Positions 1-8,521 of a DNA stretch of 43,149 bases are shown piece after piece. A program made the translations under genes and the position numbers. Origin of the DNA: Olsenella uli (GTDB lineage: Bacteria > Actinomycetota > Coriobacteriia > Coriobacteriales > Atopobiaceae); contig NZ_CAAKON010000051.1 of assembly GCF_901212655.1 (NCBI RefSeq), forward strand, positions 1 through 43,149, read 5' to 3'. The stretch's first letter is position 1; each line of letters starts with the position of its first letter. The notes under the pieces are model-generated. The model saw only the letters and a list, made by a program, of their open reading frames with translations, had not been told where the DNA came from and did no database searches.

Positions 1-2175
1 GCCGCCGCCGGTGCCGCCGCTCGAGCCGCCGCCGTTTCCGCCGCCGGAGCCGCCCCCGCTCGGCGTGCTTGCGGCGCCGCCCGTGGTACCGCCGGCGCCG
101 GCGTCCTCGGCGGAGTTGGAGTTGGTCACGGTGTTTCCGGTGGTGGCGTTGTTGGTAGACCCATTGCCCTCGGAGTCGCTCGTGGTCGCGCTCGTCGTGG
201 AGGCGGTGCCGTTGTTGTAGCCCTTGCTGGTGTTGGAGAAGTCCCAGGTGCTGTTCTGCTTGTAGCTGGGGTCGGTCGCGTCTGCCATGGGCCAGTCCGC
301 TCGCTCCACGCCGTCAAGGACGCTGTTCAGGAAGTAGGCGGCCGTGAGGCAGGAGGTGTTGTAGGGGTGGCCCGAGCCGCTGTTGATGCGCACGGCCTTG
401 GAGCCCTCCTTGTAGCCCGTCCACACCGCGATGGAGACCTGTGGGGTATAGCCGCAGAACCAGAGGTTGTCCAGGTACTCGGTGGTGCCCGTCTTGCCGG
501 CGATGGGCTGGTCGATCTTGAGCGTGTTGCGCATCGTCTTGGCGGTGCCCTTGCTGCCGGAGATGACAGTCTCGAGCGCCTCGGTGGCAGCCTTGGCCAC
601 GCCTGCGTCCAACGCCTGCTGCGGGTTGTCCTGGTGCTCGTAGACCACGTTGCCGTTGCGGTCCTCGATCTTGGTGATGGCCACGGCGTCACGCTTGAGG
701 CCGCCGCTGGCGAACGTGGCGTAGCTGGCCGCCATGTCCAGTGGCGAGGTGCTCATGGAGCCCAGCACGGTGGAGAGGTAGGGGTCGAGGTTGCCCGTGA
801 CGCCCATCTTCTTGGCCGTGGAGACCACGTTGTCGATGCCGATGGCCTCCGCCACCTGCAGGTAGCCAGTATTGGAGGAGATGGCCGTGGCATCGGTGAG
901 GCTCAGATAGCCGTACTGGTCGTTGCCGTAGTTCTGGAACCTCGTGCCGCCGATGGTGATGGGCGAGTTGCAGTTGAGGACGATGTTGGGGTTCATGCCC
1001 GCCTGGAGCGCCGCGGCGAGCGTGAAGACCTTGAAGCTCGAGCCCGTCTGGCGCTCGGCCGTGGCGGCGTTCACCTGGGCGGTGGAGGAGCTGCCGTAGT
1101 AGTCGCGTCCGCCCACCATCGCCTTGATGTAGCCGGTCGAGGGGTCGATGGCCACGAGTGCCTGCTCCAGCTCGTCGTTGCCGCTGTTGGAGAGGAACTT
1201 CTCCACGGCGGCCTGGGCGGCCTCCTGGTAGGTGGGGTCAATCGTGGTGTAGATCTTGAGGCCGCTCTGGACGATGGTGTCGGTGCTGAAGTCGCCCTCC
1301 AGCACGCCCTTCACGTAGTTGGTCCAGTAGGGGTAGGTGCCCTCCTGGTCCAGGTTGGTGTCACCAAGGTTGAGCTCGATGGGCTGGGCCTGGGCGGCGT
1401 CGTGGTCCTCCTGGGAGATGTGGCCCAGGCGCAGCATGTTGTCCAAGACCTTGTTGCGGCGCTGGAGGCAGGCGCCGGGGTTCACGGTGGGGTCGTAGTA
1501 GGAGGGCGAGTTGGGCAGGCCGATGAGCGTGGCGGCCTCGGCCAGCGTGAGGTCGCTCGCGTTCTTGTCGAAGTAGGTCTTGCTTGCGGCCTGGATGCCG
1601 TAGGCGCCGTGGCCGTAGTAGATGGTGTTGAGGTACATCATCAGGATCTGGTCCTTGGAGTACATCTTCTCCATCTCGACGGCGATGTAGGCCTCGCGCA
1701 CCTTGCGCTTGAGGGTCTTGTCGAACTGCTCGTCGGACAGGACGGTGTTGCGCACGAGCTGCTGGGTGATGGTGGAGGCGCCCTCGGAGCGGCCGGCGAG
1801 CTGCGAGAACACGGCGCGCACGATGCCTGCCGGGTCGATGCCGTTGTGCTGGTAGAAGCGCTCGTCCTCAACGTCCACGGTGCCCTTGAGCACGTAGTCG
1901 GACACATGGTCCTGCGTGACGGACTGGCGGTTCTCCAAGTAGAACGTGGCGATGGTGTTGCCCTGCGCGTCGTAGACCTCGCTCGGCTCGGCCACCAGGT
2001 AGGCGTCGGCCGAGGTGTAGTCCGGAAGGTCCTGCAGCCACGACTCGATGAGCGCGCCCAGTGACACCGTGAGCGCGATGGCGAGCATCGTCAGAAAGCC
2101 CAGCACGCCAACGGCGGTGAACCCGACGATGTGCGTCTTCGAGTGTGCGCGAGCGCGACGGTTGCGAATACCCAT
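1..2175 (-). CDS. Class A penicillin-binding protein (bifunctional transglycosylase/transpeptidase), C-terminus beyond window
   Basis: Polymerises and cross-links peptidoglycan outside the membrane. The frame is open from the ATG at 2175 to the left edge (725 codons seen, no stop). A basic N-terminus precedes one membrane anchor (about residues 16-43). The GT51 domain shows EDERFYQHNG (catalytic Glu103), GASTITQQLVRN, and YLNTIYYGHGAYG. The transpeptidase domain shows SSFK (Ser379, Lys382), SSN (433-435) and KTGT (561-564), so both active sites look intact. After about residue 640 the chain becomes Ser/Thr/Asn- and then Gly-rich and is still so at the edge; such tails are common in actinobacterial PBP1 proteins. 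TTGGAGG lies just upstream of the chosen ATG; another ATG is 4 nt upstream in a different frame. Monocistronic in view, divergent from the next gene. Confidence 0.95.
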   Translation of the reverse strand, partial: MGIRNRRARAHSKTHIVGFTAVGVLGFLTMLAIALTVSLGALIESWLQDLPDYTSADAYLVAEPSEVYDAQGNTIATFYLENRQSVTQDHVSDYVLKGTVDVEDERFYQHNGIDPAGIVRAVFSQLAGRSEGASTITQQLVRNTVLSDEQFDKTLKRKVREAYIAVEMEKMYSKDQILMMYLNTIYYGHGAYGIQAASKTYFDKNASDLTLAEAATLIGLPNSPSYYDPTVNPGACLQRRNKVLDNMLRLGHISQEDHDAAQAQPIELNLGDTNLDQEGTYPYWTNYVKGVLEGDFSTDTIVQSGLKIYTTIDPTYQEAAQAAVEKFLSNSGNDELEQALVAIDPSTGYIKAMVGGRDYYGSSSTAQVNAATAERQTGSSFKVFTLAAALQAGMNPNIVLNCNSPITIGGTRFQNYGNDQYGYLSLTDATAISSNTGYLQVAEAIGIDNVVSTAKKMGVTGNLDPYLSTVLGSMSTSPLDMAASYATFASGGLKRDAVAITKIEDRNGNVVYEHQDNPQQALDAGVAKAATEALETVISGSKGTAKTMRNTLKIDQPIAGKTGTTEYLDNLWFCGYTPQVSIAVWTGYKEGSKAVRINSGSGHPYNTSCLTAAYFLNSVLDGVERADWPMADATDPSYKQNSTWDFSNTSKGYNNGTASTTSATTSDSEGNGSTNNATTGNTVTNSNSAEDAGAGGTTGGAASTPSGGGSGGGNGGGSSGGTGGG

Positions 2176-2206
2176 GCATCCTCCAATAAGGTCACAGTTG
2201 CTGCCC

Positions 2207-2212
2207 ATTATC
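2207..2212 (-). promoter_or_regulatory. Candidate -10 box of the PBP gene
   Basis: GATAAT on the minus strand, 32 nt before the start codon, in an AT-rich island of the 210-nt divergent intergenic region. No clear -35 box; by eye only. Confidence 0.3.
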
Positions 2213-2347
2213 CTTCAAAAGGGATGGCTGCGCGAGAGCGCGCCGCTGCGTCAACGCCCCGTCCACAACGCTTGGGGCATCTGGTGGATGGCCCCCTTGG
2301 GGCGCCCTTTGGGAGGTGCTCTTCACCTCGCTTTTGGCTCGGTGCCG

Positions 2348-2353
2348 TAGACT
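2348..2353 (+). promoter_or_regulatory. Candidate -10 box (TAGACT) of the membrane-protein operon
   Basis: TAGACT, 33 nt before the ATG at 2386. The same hexamer precedes the guanine deaminase gene and the first esterase gene. No convincing -35 box. Confidence 0.3.
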
Positions 2354-2385
2354 GGTGGCATTCGACTTTCTGGGAGGGCGCGCAC

Positions 2386-4005
2386 ATGGGCAAGACGGGT
2401 TTTGGGACGAGGGCGGCCGCGGCCGTGCGTGGAGGTGCGGTCGCGGGGCGCAGACCCCGGCCGGCGGAGCCGCTCGGCATCCGGGCGGTGGGCTGGCTGG
2501 GCGTGGCCCTGCTGGTTGCCACCCTCGTGCCGCTTCTGCTCATGAGCGCCTACAACCACTCCTATGCCGACGACTGGCACTACGGCGTCTGGGCCCACCT
2601 CACGCTGGAGGAGACGGGCAACGTGGGCCTCGCGCTGGTGACGGCGCTCGAGCAGGTGGGCAAGGCCTGGTTCGAGTGGCAGGGCACCTACTCCGCCATC
2701 TTCCTCATGGCCGTCCAGCCCGGTGTCTTTGGTGAGCAGGTCTACGTGATTGCCGCTCCGCTCGTGCTGGCCACGCTCGTGGTGGGCACGCTCTTCTTCA
2801 CGCACGTGGCGCTCGTGGAGCTCCTGGGCGCCGAGCGCGGCGCGTGGCTCGGGGCTACCTGCGCCATGCTCTGTGTGCAACTCCTGCTGCAGCCGAGTCC
2901 CGTGGAGGGCATCTTCTGGTTCAACAGCGCCGTCTACTACACCGCCTACCATGCCGCCGCCCTCGCCCTCATGGGCTTCCTCATGCGTATCTGCGACCCG
3001 CGCCGCGGCGAGCGACCCGCGGGCTCGGTGGTGGCGTCCGCCGTGCTCGCCGCCTTTGTGGCCGGCGGCAACTTCGTGACGGGCCTCGTGACCGTGGAGG
3101 TCATGGTGGCCCTGCTCGTGTGCCTCATCGCATGCCGGCGTCGCTGCGCCACGGACGTGCTGCCGGCATTCTCCCTCATGGCGGTGGGCCTCGCGCTCTC
3201 GCTGGCGGCCCCTGGCAACTCGGTGCGCCAAGAGACGCAGTTCCCAGACGACTCCGCCGGCGTGTGGGGCACCATCGCGGGCTCCACGCTCAGCGCCTTC
3301 CAGTACCTGCAGGAGTGGGGCGGAGGCCTGGTGCTGTTGCTGGCGGCGCTGTGCGTGCCCCTCGCCATTCGCGTGGGCGAGCGCGCCGCCGCCCGTGGCT
3401 GGCGTTTCTCGTTGCCCGGTGTCGTGGCCGTGGGCTCGGTGGCGCTGTTCGCCACGAGCTTCACGCCCACGTTCTGGGCCCAGGGCACGCCGGGGCCGGG
3501 TCGCGTGCAGAACTGCAGGTTCGACCTGTTCGTGCTGCTGCTGCTCGTGAACGTCTTCTGGTTCTGCGGATGGGTGGCGGCCCGCCGCCGCGCGGCCGGC
3601 ATGGGGACGCTCCGCGCCGAGGTGCTCTCCGCCCGCAACGTGGCGTGGGCCACAGGCGTCGTGGCCCTCGTGGCCGTGTGCGTGGTTGGGTCCATGGCCG
3701 CCGACGACGACCTGGGCGAGAAGCTCTCCAGCGTCTCCGCTGCCCGCTCGCTGGCCTCTGGCCAGGCCGCGGCCTATGACGCGCAGGTGTGGGACCGCCT
3801 CACCACTATCGAGGGCTCGAGCGAGTCGAGCCTCAAGGTGCCCTTCTACACCAACGTTCCCCACGTGCTGCTCATGGGCGACATTCGCGACAACATGGAC
3901 AACTACATAAACTACCGCCTGTGCCAGTGGTACGGCAAGGACTCCATCATTGGCTATCACGCCGCCACGACTGCGTCCACCGGCACCGCGGGCGGTGGGG
4001 CGTGA
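2386..4005 (+). CDS. Polytopic membrane protein, DUF6056-like, possible GT-C-type glycosyltransferase
   Basis: 539 aa with about 10-12 hydrophobic segments. A basic 35-residue N-terminus leads into the first membrane helix (about 36-55), followed by an Asp-Asp pair (residues 62-63 in YADDWHYG) and the aromatic motif WFEWQGTYSAIF. These are features of DUF6056 proteins; an acidic pair in the first outer loop is also what GT-C glycosyltransferases use, so a lipid-sugar-dependent transferase is plausible but inferred. The ATG at 2386 was chosen because GGGAGGGCG precedes it and the longer upstream reading lacks a ribosome site. The stop is 5 nt before the next start, and a GtrB-like transferase lies two genes downstream, which supports a surface-glycosylation role. 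Confidence 0.7.
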   Translation: MGKTGFGTRAAAAVRGGAVAGRRPRPAEPLGIRAVGWLGVALLVATLVPLLLMSAYNHSYADDWHYGVWAHLTLEETGNVGLALVTALEQVGKAWFEWQGTYSAIFLMAVQPGVFGEQVYVIAAPLVLATLVVGTLFFTHVALVELLGAERGAWLGATCAMLCVQLLLQPSPVEGIFWFNSAVYYTAYHAAALALMGFLMRICDPRRGERPAGSVVASAVLAAFVAGGNFVTGLVTVEVMVALLVCLIACRRRCATDVLPAFSLMAVGLALSLAAPGNSVRQETQFPDDSAGVWGTIAGSTLSAFQYLQEWGGGLVLLLAALCVPLAIRVGERAAARGWRFSLPGVVAVGSVALFATSFTPTFWAQGTPGPGRVQNCRFDLFVLLLLVNVFWFCGWVAARRRAAGMGTLRAEVLSARNVAWATGVVALVAVCVVGSMAADDDLGEKLSSVSAARSLASGQAAAYDAQVWDRLTTIEGSSESSLKVPFYTNVPHVLLMGDIRDNMDNYINYRLCQWYGKDSIIGYHAATTASTGTAGGGA

Positions 4006-4010
4006 GGGTG

Positions 4011-5798
4011 ATGCGCGAGGGAAGGCTCGCGCTCTCCCTCCCGCGCAAGAGCGCCGTGGCCGCCACTCCGGCACGGCGCGACAGGTGGCGCCGGGTTGGT
4101 GACTTCCTCGCGAGGCTCGGCCTTGCGCTCGCGCTCATCTGCCTGGGCGCCGCCACGCTGGTGGCCACCGTCTCCACGGTGTGGCTCATGACGGACGCCA
4201 AGGAGGGCAACCTCACGCAGAGCATGTCCGTCTTCACGCTTGCCTCGCCGGAGAGCTGGGCCGTGCTGGGCGCCGGCGCGGCGGGCGGCGTGGTGGTGCT
4301 GGCGGTCTGCTGGCTCGCGTGGCGCTTTGGCGCCGCGCTCGAGGGCAGGCGCGCGAGCGCGGCCCTCGTCTTGGCGGCGCTCGTGGCGCAGCTGGTTGTG
4401 GTCCTTGCGCTCCAGACGCGCGACGCCAACTGGGGTGACTCCTGGATGGTGGGCGGCATGGCGGACCGGGCGGTGGCTGCTGGCAGCGTGAGGTCGCTGT
4501 TCGAGGGCCCCTATCGCACGCTGTTCTACGACGCGCGTCTCTACTTTGCGTGCTATCCCTTCCAGGCCACCTACTTCTGGCTGCTCTGGGGTCTGCGCCA
4601 GGCGTGCGGCGCGTACTCGTACCTCGTGTTCCAGGTCATCTCGTCTGTGGTGACCTCCCTTGCCGCGGCGTCGCTGCTGGACCTTGGGCACACGCTTGCG
4701 CCCTCGGCGGGGGCGCGCCGCGTCCTGTGGGTGCTCGTGGCGCTCTGCCTGCCGATGTACTGGCTCTCGACCTTCCTGTACTGCAATGCGATGGGCTTTG
4801 GGTTTGCGGCCGCCTTCCTGGCCATGCAGGCCCGCGCGATGCGTGCGGCGGGGGAGCGTGGCCGTGCCGCCCATCCGTCGCTGCGCTCGCTCGCGTGGTG
4901 CGCAGCCTCGCTCGTGCCGCTCGCGCTTGCGCTCTGCACCAAGGCCACGTTCGTCCTCTTTGCGCTCGCCGCCGTGCTGGCGTGGGTGGTGCTTGCCGTG
5001 CGCGCCCGCGACCCGCGCGGCCTCGCTGCCTGCCTCGCCGTGGTGCTGGCGGCGCGCTCGCTCTCGGGTCTGCCGTTCCAGGCGCTGCGCGAGGCATCCG
5101 GCGGCTATGAGTTTGGCGACGCGCTCACCACCCTCAACCACCTCGAGCTTGGCCTGCGCATGGGCCAGGGCGAGTTCTACGTGAGCGTGGACGGCGGCGA
5201 GCCCACATTCGCGCCCGGCGGCTGGTCCAACCACGCCAACGCCCTCTGGGACGCCTCGGGCCAGGACGCCTACGTGCAGGACCTCGCCGCCCAGCAGCTC
5301 ATAGCCGCCCACGTGGTGGAGTTTGCGGGCGACCCGTCCTACGCGGCCCGGTTCTTCTCGGTAAAGCTTGCGAGCGAGTGGGCCGACCCAACCTACCAGG
5401 CCCTCTACTACCTGGCCGAGTGCCTGGACGGTGCGGGCGAGCGCGTCTGCAACCCCGCCGACCTCTCGACCCCGGTGGGCCTCGCGTGCACCGTGCTCAC
5501 CTTCCTGCTCGACGGCTACCAGACGCTGACCCTTGCGGCGGCCCTCGGTGCCCTGGCGCAGGTGCGGCGCAGGTGGGGGATTGACCACGGTTGCGCGGGT
5601 TTGGGCGAGGAGGTGGCGCTGCTTCTGGCGGCCACGTTCTTCGTGGGCTTTGGCTGCTACCTGCTGTGGGAGGCTAAGTCCGTCTACCTGCTGCCCTTCG
5701 CGTGCGTCCTTCTGCCCCTCTCCGCGGCGGGGCTCGACGCCGCCTTGGCTTGGCTCAAGGCTCGTGTCGCTCGCTTGGTGGCGAGCCGTCGCCCGTAG
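4011..5798 (+). CDS. Large polytopic membrane protein, unknown function, possible second GT-C-like transferase
   Basis: 595 aa with about 11-13 membrane segments and a Lys/Arg-rich N-terminus. The long outer loop after the third helix carries WGDSWM with an acidic residue. A second hydrophilic region (about 365-480) is rich in aromatic and acidic residues, as in membrane sugar transferases. I do not recognise a named family. ATG 4011 was chosen; an in-frame GTG at 4002 would overlap the preceding stop as GTGA and is also possible. Either way it is translationally linked to the preceding DUF6056-like gene. A glycan-assembly role is inferred from context only. Confidence 0.65.
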   Translation: MREGRLALSLPRKSAVAATPARRDRWRRVGDFLARLGLALALICLGAATLVATVSTVWLMTDAKEGNLTQSMSVFTLASPESWAVLGAGAAGGVVVLAVCWLAWRFGAALEGRRASAALVLAALVAQLVVVLALQTRDANWGDSWMVGGMADRAVAAGSVRSLFEGPYRTLFYDARLYFACYPFQATYFWLLWGLRQACGAYSYLVFQVISSVVTSLAAASLLDLGHTLAPSAGARRVLWVLVALCLPMYWLSTFLYCNAMGFGFAAAFLAMQARAMRAAGERGRAAHPSLRSLAWCAASLVPLALALCTKATFVLFALAAVLAWVVLAVRARDPRGLAACLAVVLAARSLSGLPFQALREASGGYEFGDALTTLNHLELGLRMGQGEFYVSVDGGEPTFAPGGWSNHANALWDASGQDAYVQDLAAQQLIAAHVVEFAGDPSYAARFFSVKLASEWADPTYQALYYLAECLDGAGERVCNPADLSTPVGLACTVLTFLLDGYQTLTLAAALGALAQVRRRWGIDHGCAGLGEEVALLLAATFFVGFGCYLLWEAKSVYLLPFACVLLPLSAAGLDAALAWLKARVARLVASRRP

Positions 5799-5816
5799 GG
5801 GAGCCGCTTGGCCGGC

Positions 5817-5822
5817 TATGAT
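5817..5822 (+). promoter_or_regulatory. Candidate -10 box (TATGAT) before the glycosyltransferase gene
   Basis: TATGAT 35 nt before ATG 5857, in the 58-nt gap after the preceding stop. It would let the glycosyltransferase be transcribed separately from the two membrane proteins. No clear -35 box. Confidence 0.3.
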
Positions 5823-5856
5823 GGTGTCTCGTTGGTCTTCGAGCGAGGTGGGCAGG

Positions 5857-6876
5857 ATGGACGAGCTGCGTGAGGACATGGCTGGTGCCGAGGGCACGGG
5901 GAAGCCACCCGTGCTGTGGGTCGTGGTGCCCTGCTACAACGAGCAGGAGGTGCTGCCCACCACGGCGGGCGTGCTCGCGGAGAAGCTCGCGTCGCTGAGG
6001 GCCCGCGGCATGGTGGCCTCGGCCTCGCGTATCCTGCTCGTGAACGACGGGAGCAAGGACGAGACCTGGCGTCTTGCCCGCGCCCTGCACGACGACCCCG
6101 CTTCGCTGGGTCTCCCCAACGCCGTCGGCATGTTCTGCGCCATCAGCTTCGCTCACAACGAGGGGCACCAAAACGCCCTGTTCGCCGGCCTCATGCACGC
6201 GCTCGAGCGCGGGTGCGACTGCGCCGTGTCGCTCGACGCAGACCTCCAGGACGACCCGAACGCCATCGACGAGATGCTCCGCGCCCACGCGCAAGGGGCT
6301 GAGGTGGTCTACGGCGTGCGCTCGAGCCGCGCGTCTGACTCCGCCTTCAAGCGCGACACGGCGGAGGCCTTCTACGGGCTCATGCGCTGGCTCGGCGTTG
6401 AGATGGTGTCGGATTCGGCAGACTACCGCCTCATGGGTAGGCGATCGCTCGAGGCCCTCTCGCGCTACGGCGAGGCAAACCTCTTTCTGCGCGGCATCGT
6501 GCCGGCGCTAGGCTTTACCTCGGCCAAGGTTGAGTACGTGCGCGCCCCGCGCGCGGCGGGGGAGTCCAAGTACCCCCTCGGCAAGATGCTCTCCTTTGCG
6601 CTCGAGGGCATCACGTCGTTCTCCGTGCGGCCGGTGCGTCTTGTGCTGCTGGCGGGCCTCGTCTTTTTGCTCGTGGCGCTGGTGATGGTGCTCTACGCGC
6701 TCGCAAGCCTCGTGGCCGGGCGCGTCGTTGCCGGCTGGACGAGCCTCATGATCTCGGTGTGGTTCGTGGGCGGCGTCACGGTGACCTCGCTCGGCATCGT
6801 GGGCGAGTACGTTGGGCGCATCTACCTCGAGAGCAAGCATCGACCCAGGTACATCATCGCCGAGACCCTCGACTAA
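5857..6876 (+). CDS. Glycosyltransferase family 2, GtrB/CsbB-like (polyprenyl-phosphate sugar transferase)
   Basis: 339 aa. Expected to transfer a sugar from a nucleotide donor to undecaprenyl phosphate on the inner membrane face. The GT-A domain begins VVVPCYNEQE, with NDGSKDET at 63-70 and the metal-binding DADLQDDP (Asp127, Asp129). A YRLMGRRSLEAL segment typical of DPM1/GtrB proteins follows, then two C-terminal hydrophobic helices (about 260-315) matching the two-helix anchor of GtrB. The ATG is preceded by GAGGTGGG. Its product is the likely donor for the two membrane proteins upstream. No GtrA-type flippase gene is visible, so flipping must be done elsewhere or by one of the two partners (inference). 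Confidence 0.88.
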   Translation: MDELREDMAGAEGTGKPPVLWVVVPCYNEQEVLPTTAGVLAEKLASLRARGMVASASRILLVNDGSKDETWRLARALHDDPASLGLPNAVGMFCAISFAHNEGHQNALFAGLMHALERGCDCAVSLDADLQDDPNAIDEMLRAHAQGAEVVYGVRSSRASDSAFKRDTAEAFYGLMRWLGVEMVSDSADYRLMGRRSLEALSRYGEANLFLRGIVPALGFTSAKVEYVRAPRAAGESKYPLGKMLSFALEGITSFSVRPVRLVLLAGLVFLLVALVMVLYALASLVAGRVVAGWTSLMISVWFVGGVTVTSLGIVGEYVGRIYLESKHRPRYIIAETLD

Positions 6877-6981
6877 CCCGAGGCCCTGCGGCGCCCCATC
6901 TCGACCCTCATTCGTCGCTCGCGTACTTTTGTACGCGTCGCTCCTCTTTCGGGCCGACCTGGGGCGCCGCAGGGCCTCGGG
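6877..6981. repeat. 105-nt palindromic element, copy 1
   Basis: Begins on the base after the glycosyltransferase stop. Outer arms 6877-6897 and 6961-6981 are perfect 21-bp complements. Inner segments of 23-24 nt are partly complementary. The apex is GCGTAC-TTTT-GTACGC (6921-6936). No U-tract follows the right arm, so it is not a classical intrinsic terminator. It shares architecture and the 3' inner sequence with the element at 7000-7079. Confidence 0.8.
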
Positions 6982-6999
6982 GCGCTTGGGCCGCCCGAG

Positions 7000-7079
7000 G
7001 GCGCCCCCGCTTGCCGCCCGGGCCTTCGCCTGCGCACTTTTGTGCGCGTCGCTCCTCTTTCGGGCCGATCCGGGGCGCC
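7000..7079. repeat. 80-nt palindromic element, copy 2
   Basis: Outer arms GGCGCCCC (7000-7007) and GGGGCGCC (7072-7079), exactly 24 nt on each side of the apical hairpin GCGCAC-TTTT-GTGCGC (7032-7047). The stretch after the apex (7048-7068) is identical to 6937-6957 of copy 1. One base pair of the apical stem differs from copy 1 with both sides changed (T-A to C-G), so pairing is kept. Confidence 0.75.
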
Positions 7080-7095
7080 GAGGTGCCCCATCCGC

Positions 7096-7101
7096 TAAAC
7101 T
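7096..7101 (+). promoter_or_regulatory. Candidate -10 box (TAAACT) of tyrS
   Basis: TAAACT in a short AT-rich patch immediately after the second palindromic element. It would start a leader of about 110 nt before the tyrS GTG. Confidence 0.35.
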
Positions 7102-7106
7102 CAATA

Positions 7107-7200
7107 GGTTGCCAGGCCCATCTCGCCCGGCTTTGCCGCCCCAAGTGGCGGCCGAACAGACAACCAAGCACCGCCCGCGAAGGTGGGCGAGGGTGCTACC
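7107..7200 (+). promoter_or_regulatory. Structured 5' leader of tyrS
   Basis: Nested complementary segments are visible: GGTTG (7107-7111) with CAACC (7161-7165) enclosing the hairpin GCCGCC-ccaagt-GGCGGC (7135-7152), then GCCC/GGGC and GGGT/ACCC hairpins just before the AGGAGGAA ribosome site. It lacks a full T-box: there is no long stem I or plausible Tyr specifier loop, although GAGGGTGCTACC distantly resembles a T-box core. A control role is inferred. Confidence 0.3.
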
Positions 7201-7218
7201 CGCATCCCAGGAGGAACC

Positions 7219-8433
7219 GTGCTATCAGTTGACGAGCAGATGAAGGTCATCGCCTCGGGCGTCGCCCAGATCGTGCCGGAGGCGGAGCTTCGCAAGAAGC
7301 TCGAGAAGGGCACGCCGCTCAACATCAAGCTGGGCGTGGACCCCACGAGCCCAGACCTGCACCTCGGCCACGCCGTGCCGCTGCGCAAGATGCGCCAGTT
7401 CCAGGACCTCGGCCACAAGGTCACGCTCATCATCGGCAACGGCACCGCACTCATCGGCGACCCGTCCGGCAAGAACTCCACGCGCCCGCAGCTCTCTCAG
7501 GAACAGGTCGAGGCCAACGCCCAGACCTACGTCAGCCAGGCCATGAAGATCCTCGATCCCGAGAAGACCACCATCGTCCACAACGGCGACTGGATCCTCT
7601 CGCTCGACCTCAAGGGCCTGCTGGAGCTCTGCAGCAAGTTCACCGTGGCGCGCATCCTGGAGCGCGACGACTTCACCAAGCGCTACCAGTCCCAGACGCC
7701 CATCGCCCTGCACGAGTTCCTCTATCCGGTGATGCAGGCCTACGACTCCGTGGAGATCGGGGCGGACGTGGAGATGGGCGGCACCGACCAGCTCTTCAAC
7801 CTGCTCGCCGGCCGCGACCTCATGGACAAGATGGGCATGGAGCCGCAGGTGGCACTCACGATGCCGTTGCTCGAGGGCACCGATGGCGTCCGCAAGATGT
7901 CCAAGAGCTACGGCAACTACGTTGGCCTCACGGACGCGCCGGCAGACATGTACGGCAAGGTCATGAGCATCCCCGACACCATGATCGGCAAGTACTACCG
8001 CCTGGCGTCCACGCTCTCGGTGGAGGAGGTCGACGCCATCGACGAGCAGCTCGCGAGCGGCGAGGCCGATCCCTACAAGCTCAAGCAGGCGCTCGCCCGC
8101 AACATCTGCGACCTCTACCACGGCGCCGGTGCCGGCGACGCCGCCCAGGAGGAGTTCCTCCACGTCCACAAGAACCGCGAGATTCCCGAGGACGTGCCCG
8201 AGGTGGCCGTGGAGGTCGAGCTCAACGACGAGGGCCTCGTCTACCTGCCGCGCGTGCTGCAGGCGGCCGGCCTCTCCAGCTCCGCCGGCCAGGCCAGGCG
8301 CGACATCGACGGCGGCGGCGTGAAGGTGAACGGCGAGGCGCTGCCTCCCAAGAGCTACAACGTTGACCCGGCGCTCCTGGCCAAGGGCAACGTCCTGCAG
8401 GTTGGCAAGCGTCACTTCGCCAAGCTGGCCTAG
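7219..8433 (+). CDS. tyrS: Tyrosyl-tRNA synthetase
   Basis: 404 aa class I synthetase charging tRNA-Tyr in the cytoplasm. The HIGH-type motif HLGH is at 48-51 and KMSKS at 226-230. IGNGTALIGDPSGK and the tyrosine-pocket region around AYDSVEIGADVEMGGTDQ are present. A C-terminal S4-like RNA-binding domain (about 340-404) includes QARRDIDGGGVKVNG. GTG 7219 was chosen because AGGAGGAA ends 2 nt upstream; the in-frame ATG at 7183 lacks such a site and adds a non-conserved stretch. Length and motif spacing match the approximately 400-aa bacterial form with a DPTSPDLHLGH signature. Confidence 0.96.
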   Translation: MLSVDEQMKVIASGVAQIVPEAELRKKLEKGTPLNIKLGVDPTSPDLHLGHAVPLRKMRQFQDLGHKVTLIIGNGTALIGDPSGKNSTRPQLSQEQVEANAQTYVSQAMKILDPEKTTIVHNGDWILSLDLKGLLELCSKFTVARILERDDFTKRYQSQTPIALHEFLYPVMQAYDSVEIGADVEMGGTDQLFNLLAGRDLMDKMGMEPQVALTMPLLEGTDGVRKMSKSYGNYVGLTDAPADMYGKVMSIPDTMIGKYYRLASTLSVEEVDAIDEQLASGEADPYKLKQALARNICDLYHGAGAGDAAQEEFLHVHKNREIPEDVPEVAVEVELNDEGLVYLPRVLQAAGLSSSAGQARRDIDGGGVKVNGEALPPKSYNVDPALLAKGNVLQVGKRHFAKLA

Positions 8434-8521
8434 GCAAGCGGCTCCAGCTGGGAGACAGGATCGCGACCGTGCGCGGGTGCCGAGCTATCGGTGCCCGCGC
8501 TGCCATGTGAAAGGTGGGCCT

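Noticed and set aside
367..2064. Long plus-strand open frame of 565 codons
   Set aside because: Antisense shadow of the PBP gene; Val/Gly/His-rich composition without domains, typical of third-position GC bias.
6921..7047. CRISPR-like repeat pair
   Set aside because: Only two units, with palindromic architecture and non-unique spacers; no cas genes.
7150..7210. T-box riboswitch for tyrS
   Set aside because: The leader after the candidate promoter is only about 110 nt, lacks stem I and a Tyr specifier codon in a loop, and the core differs from AGGGTGGTACCGCG.
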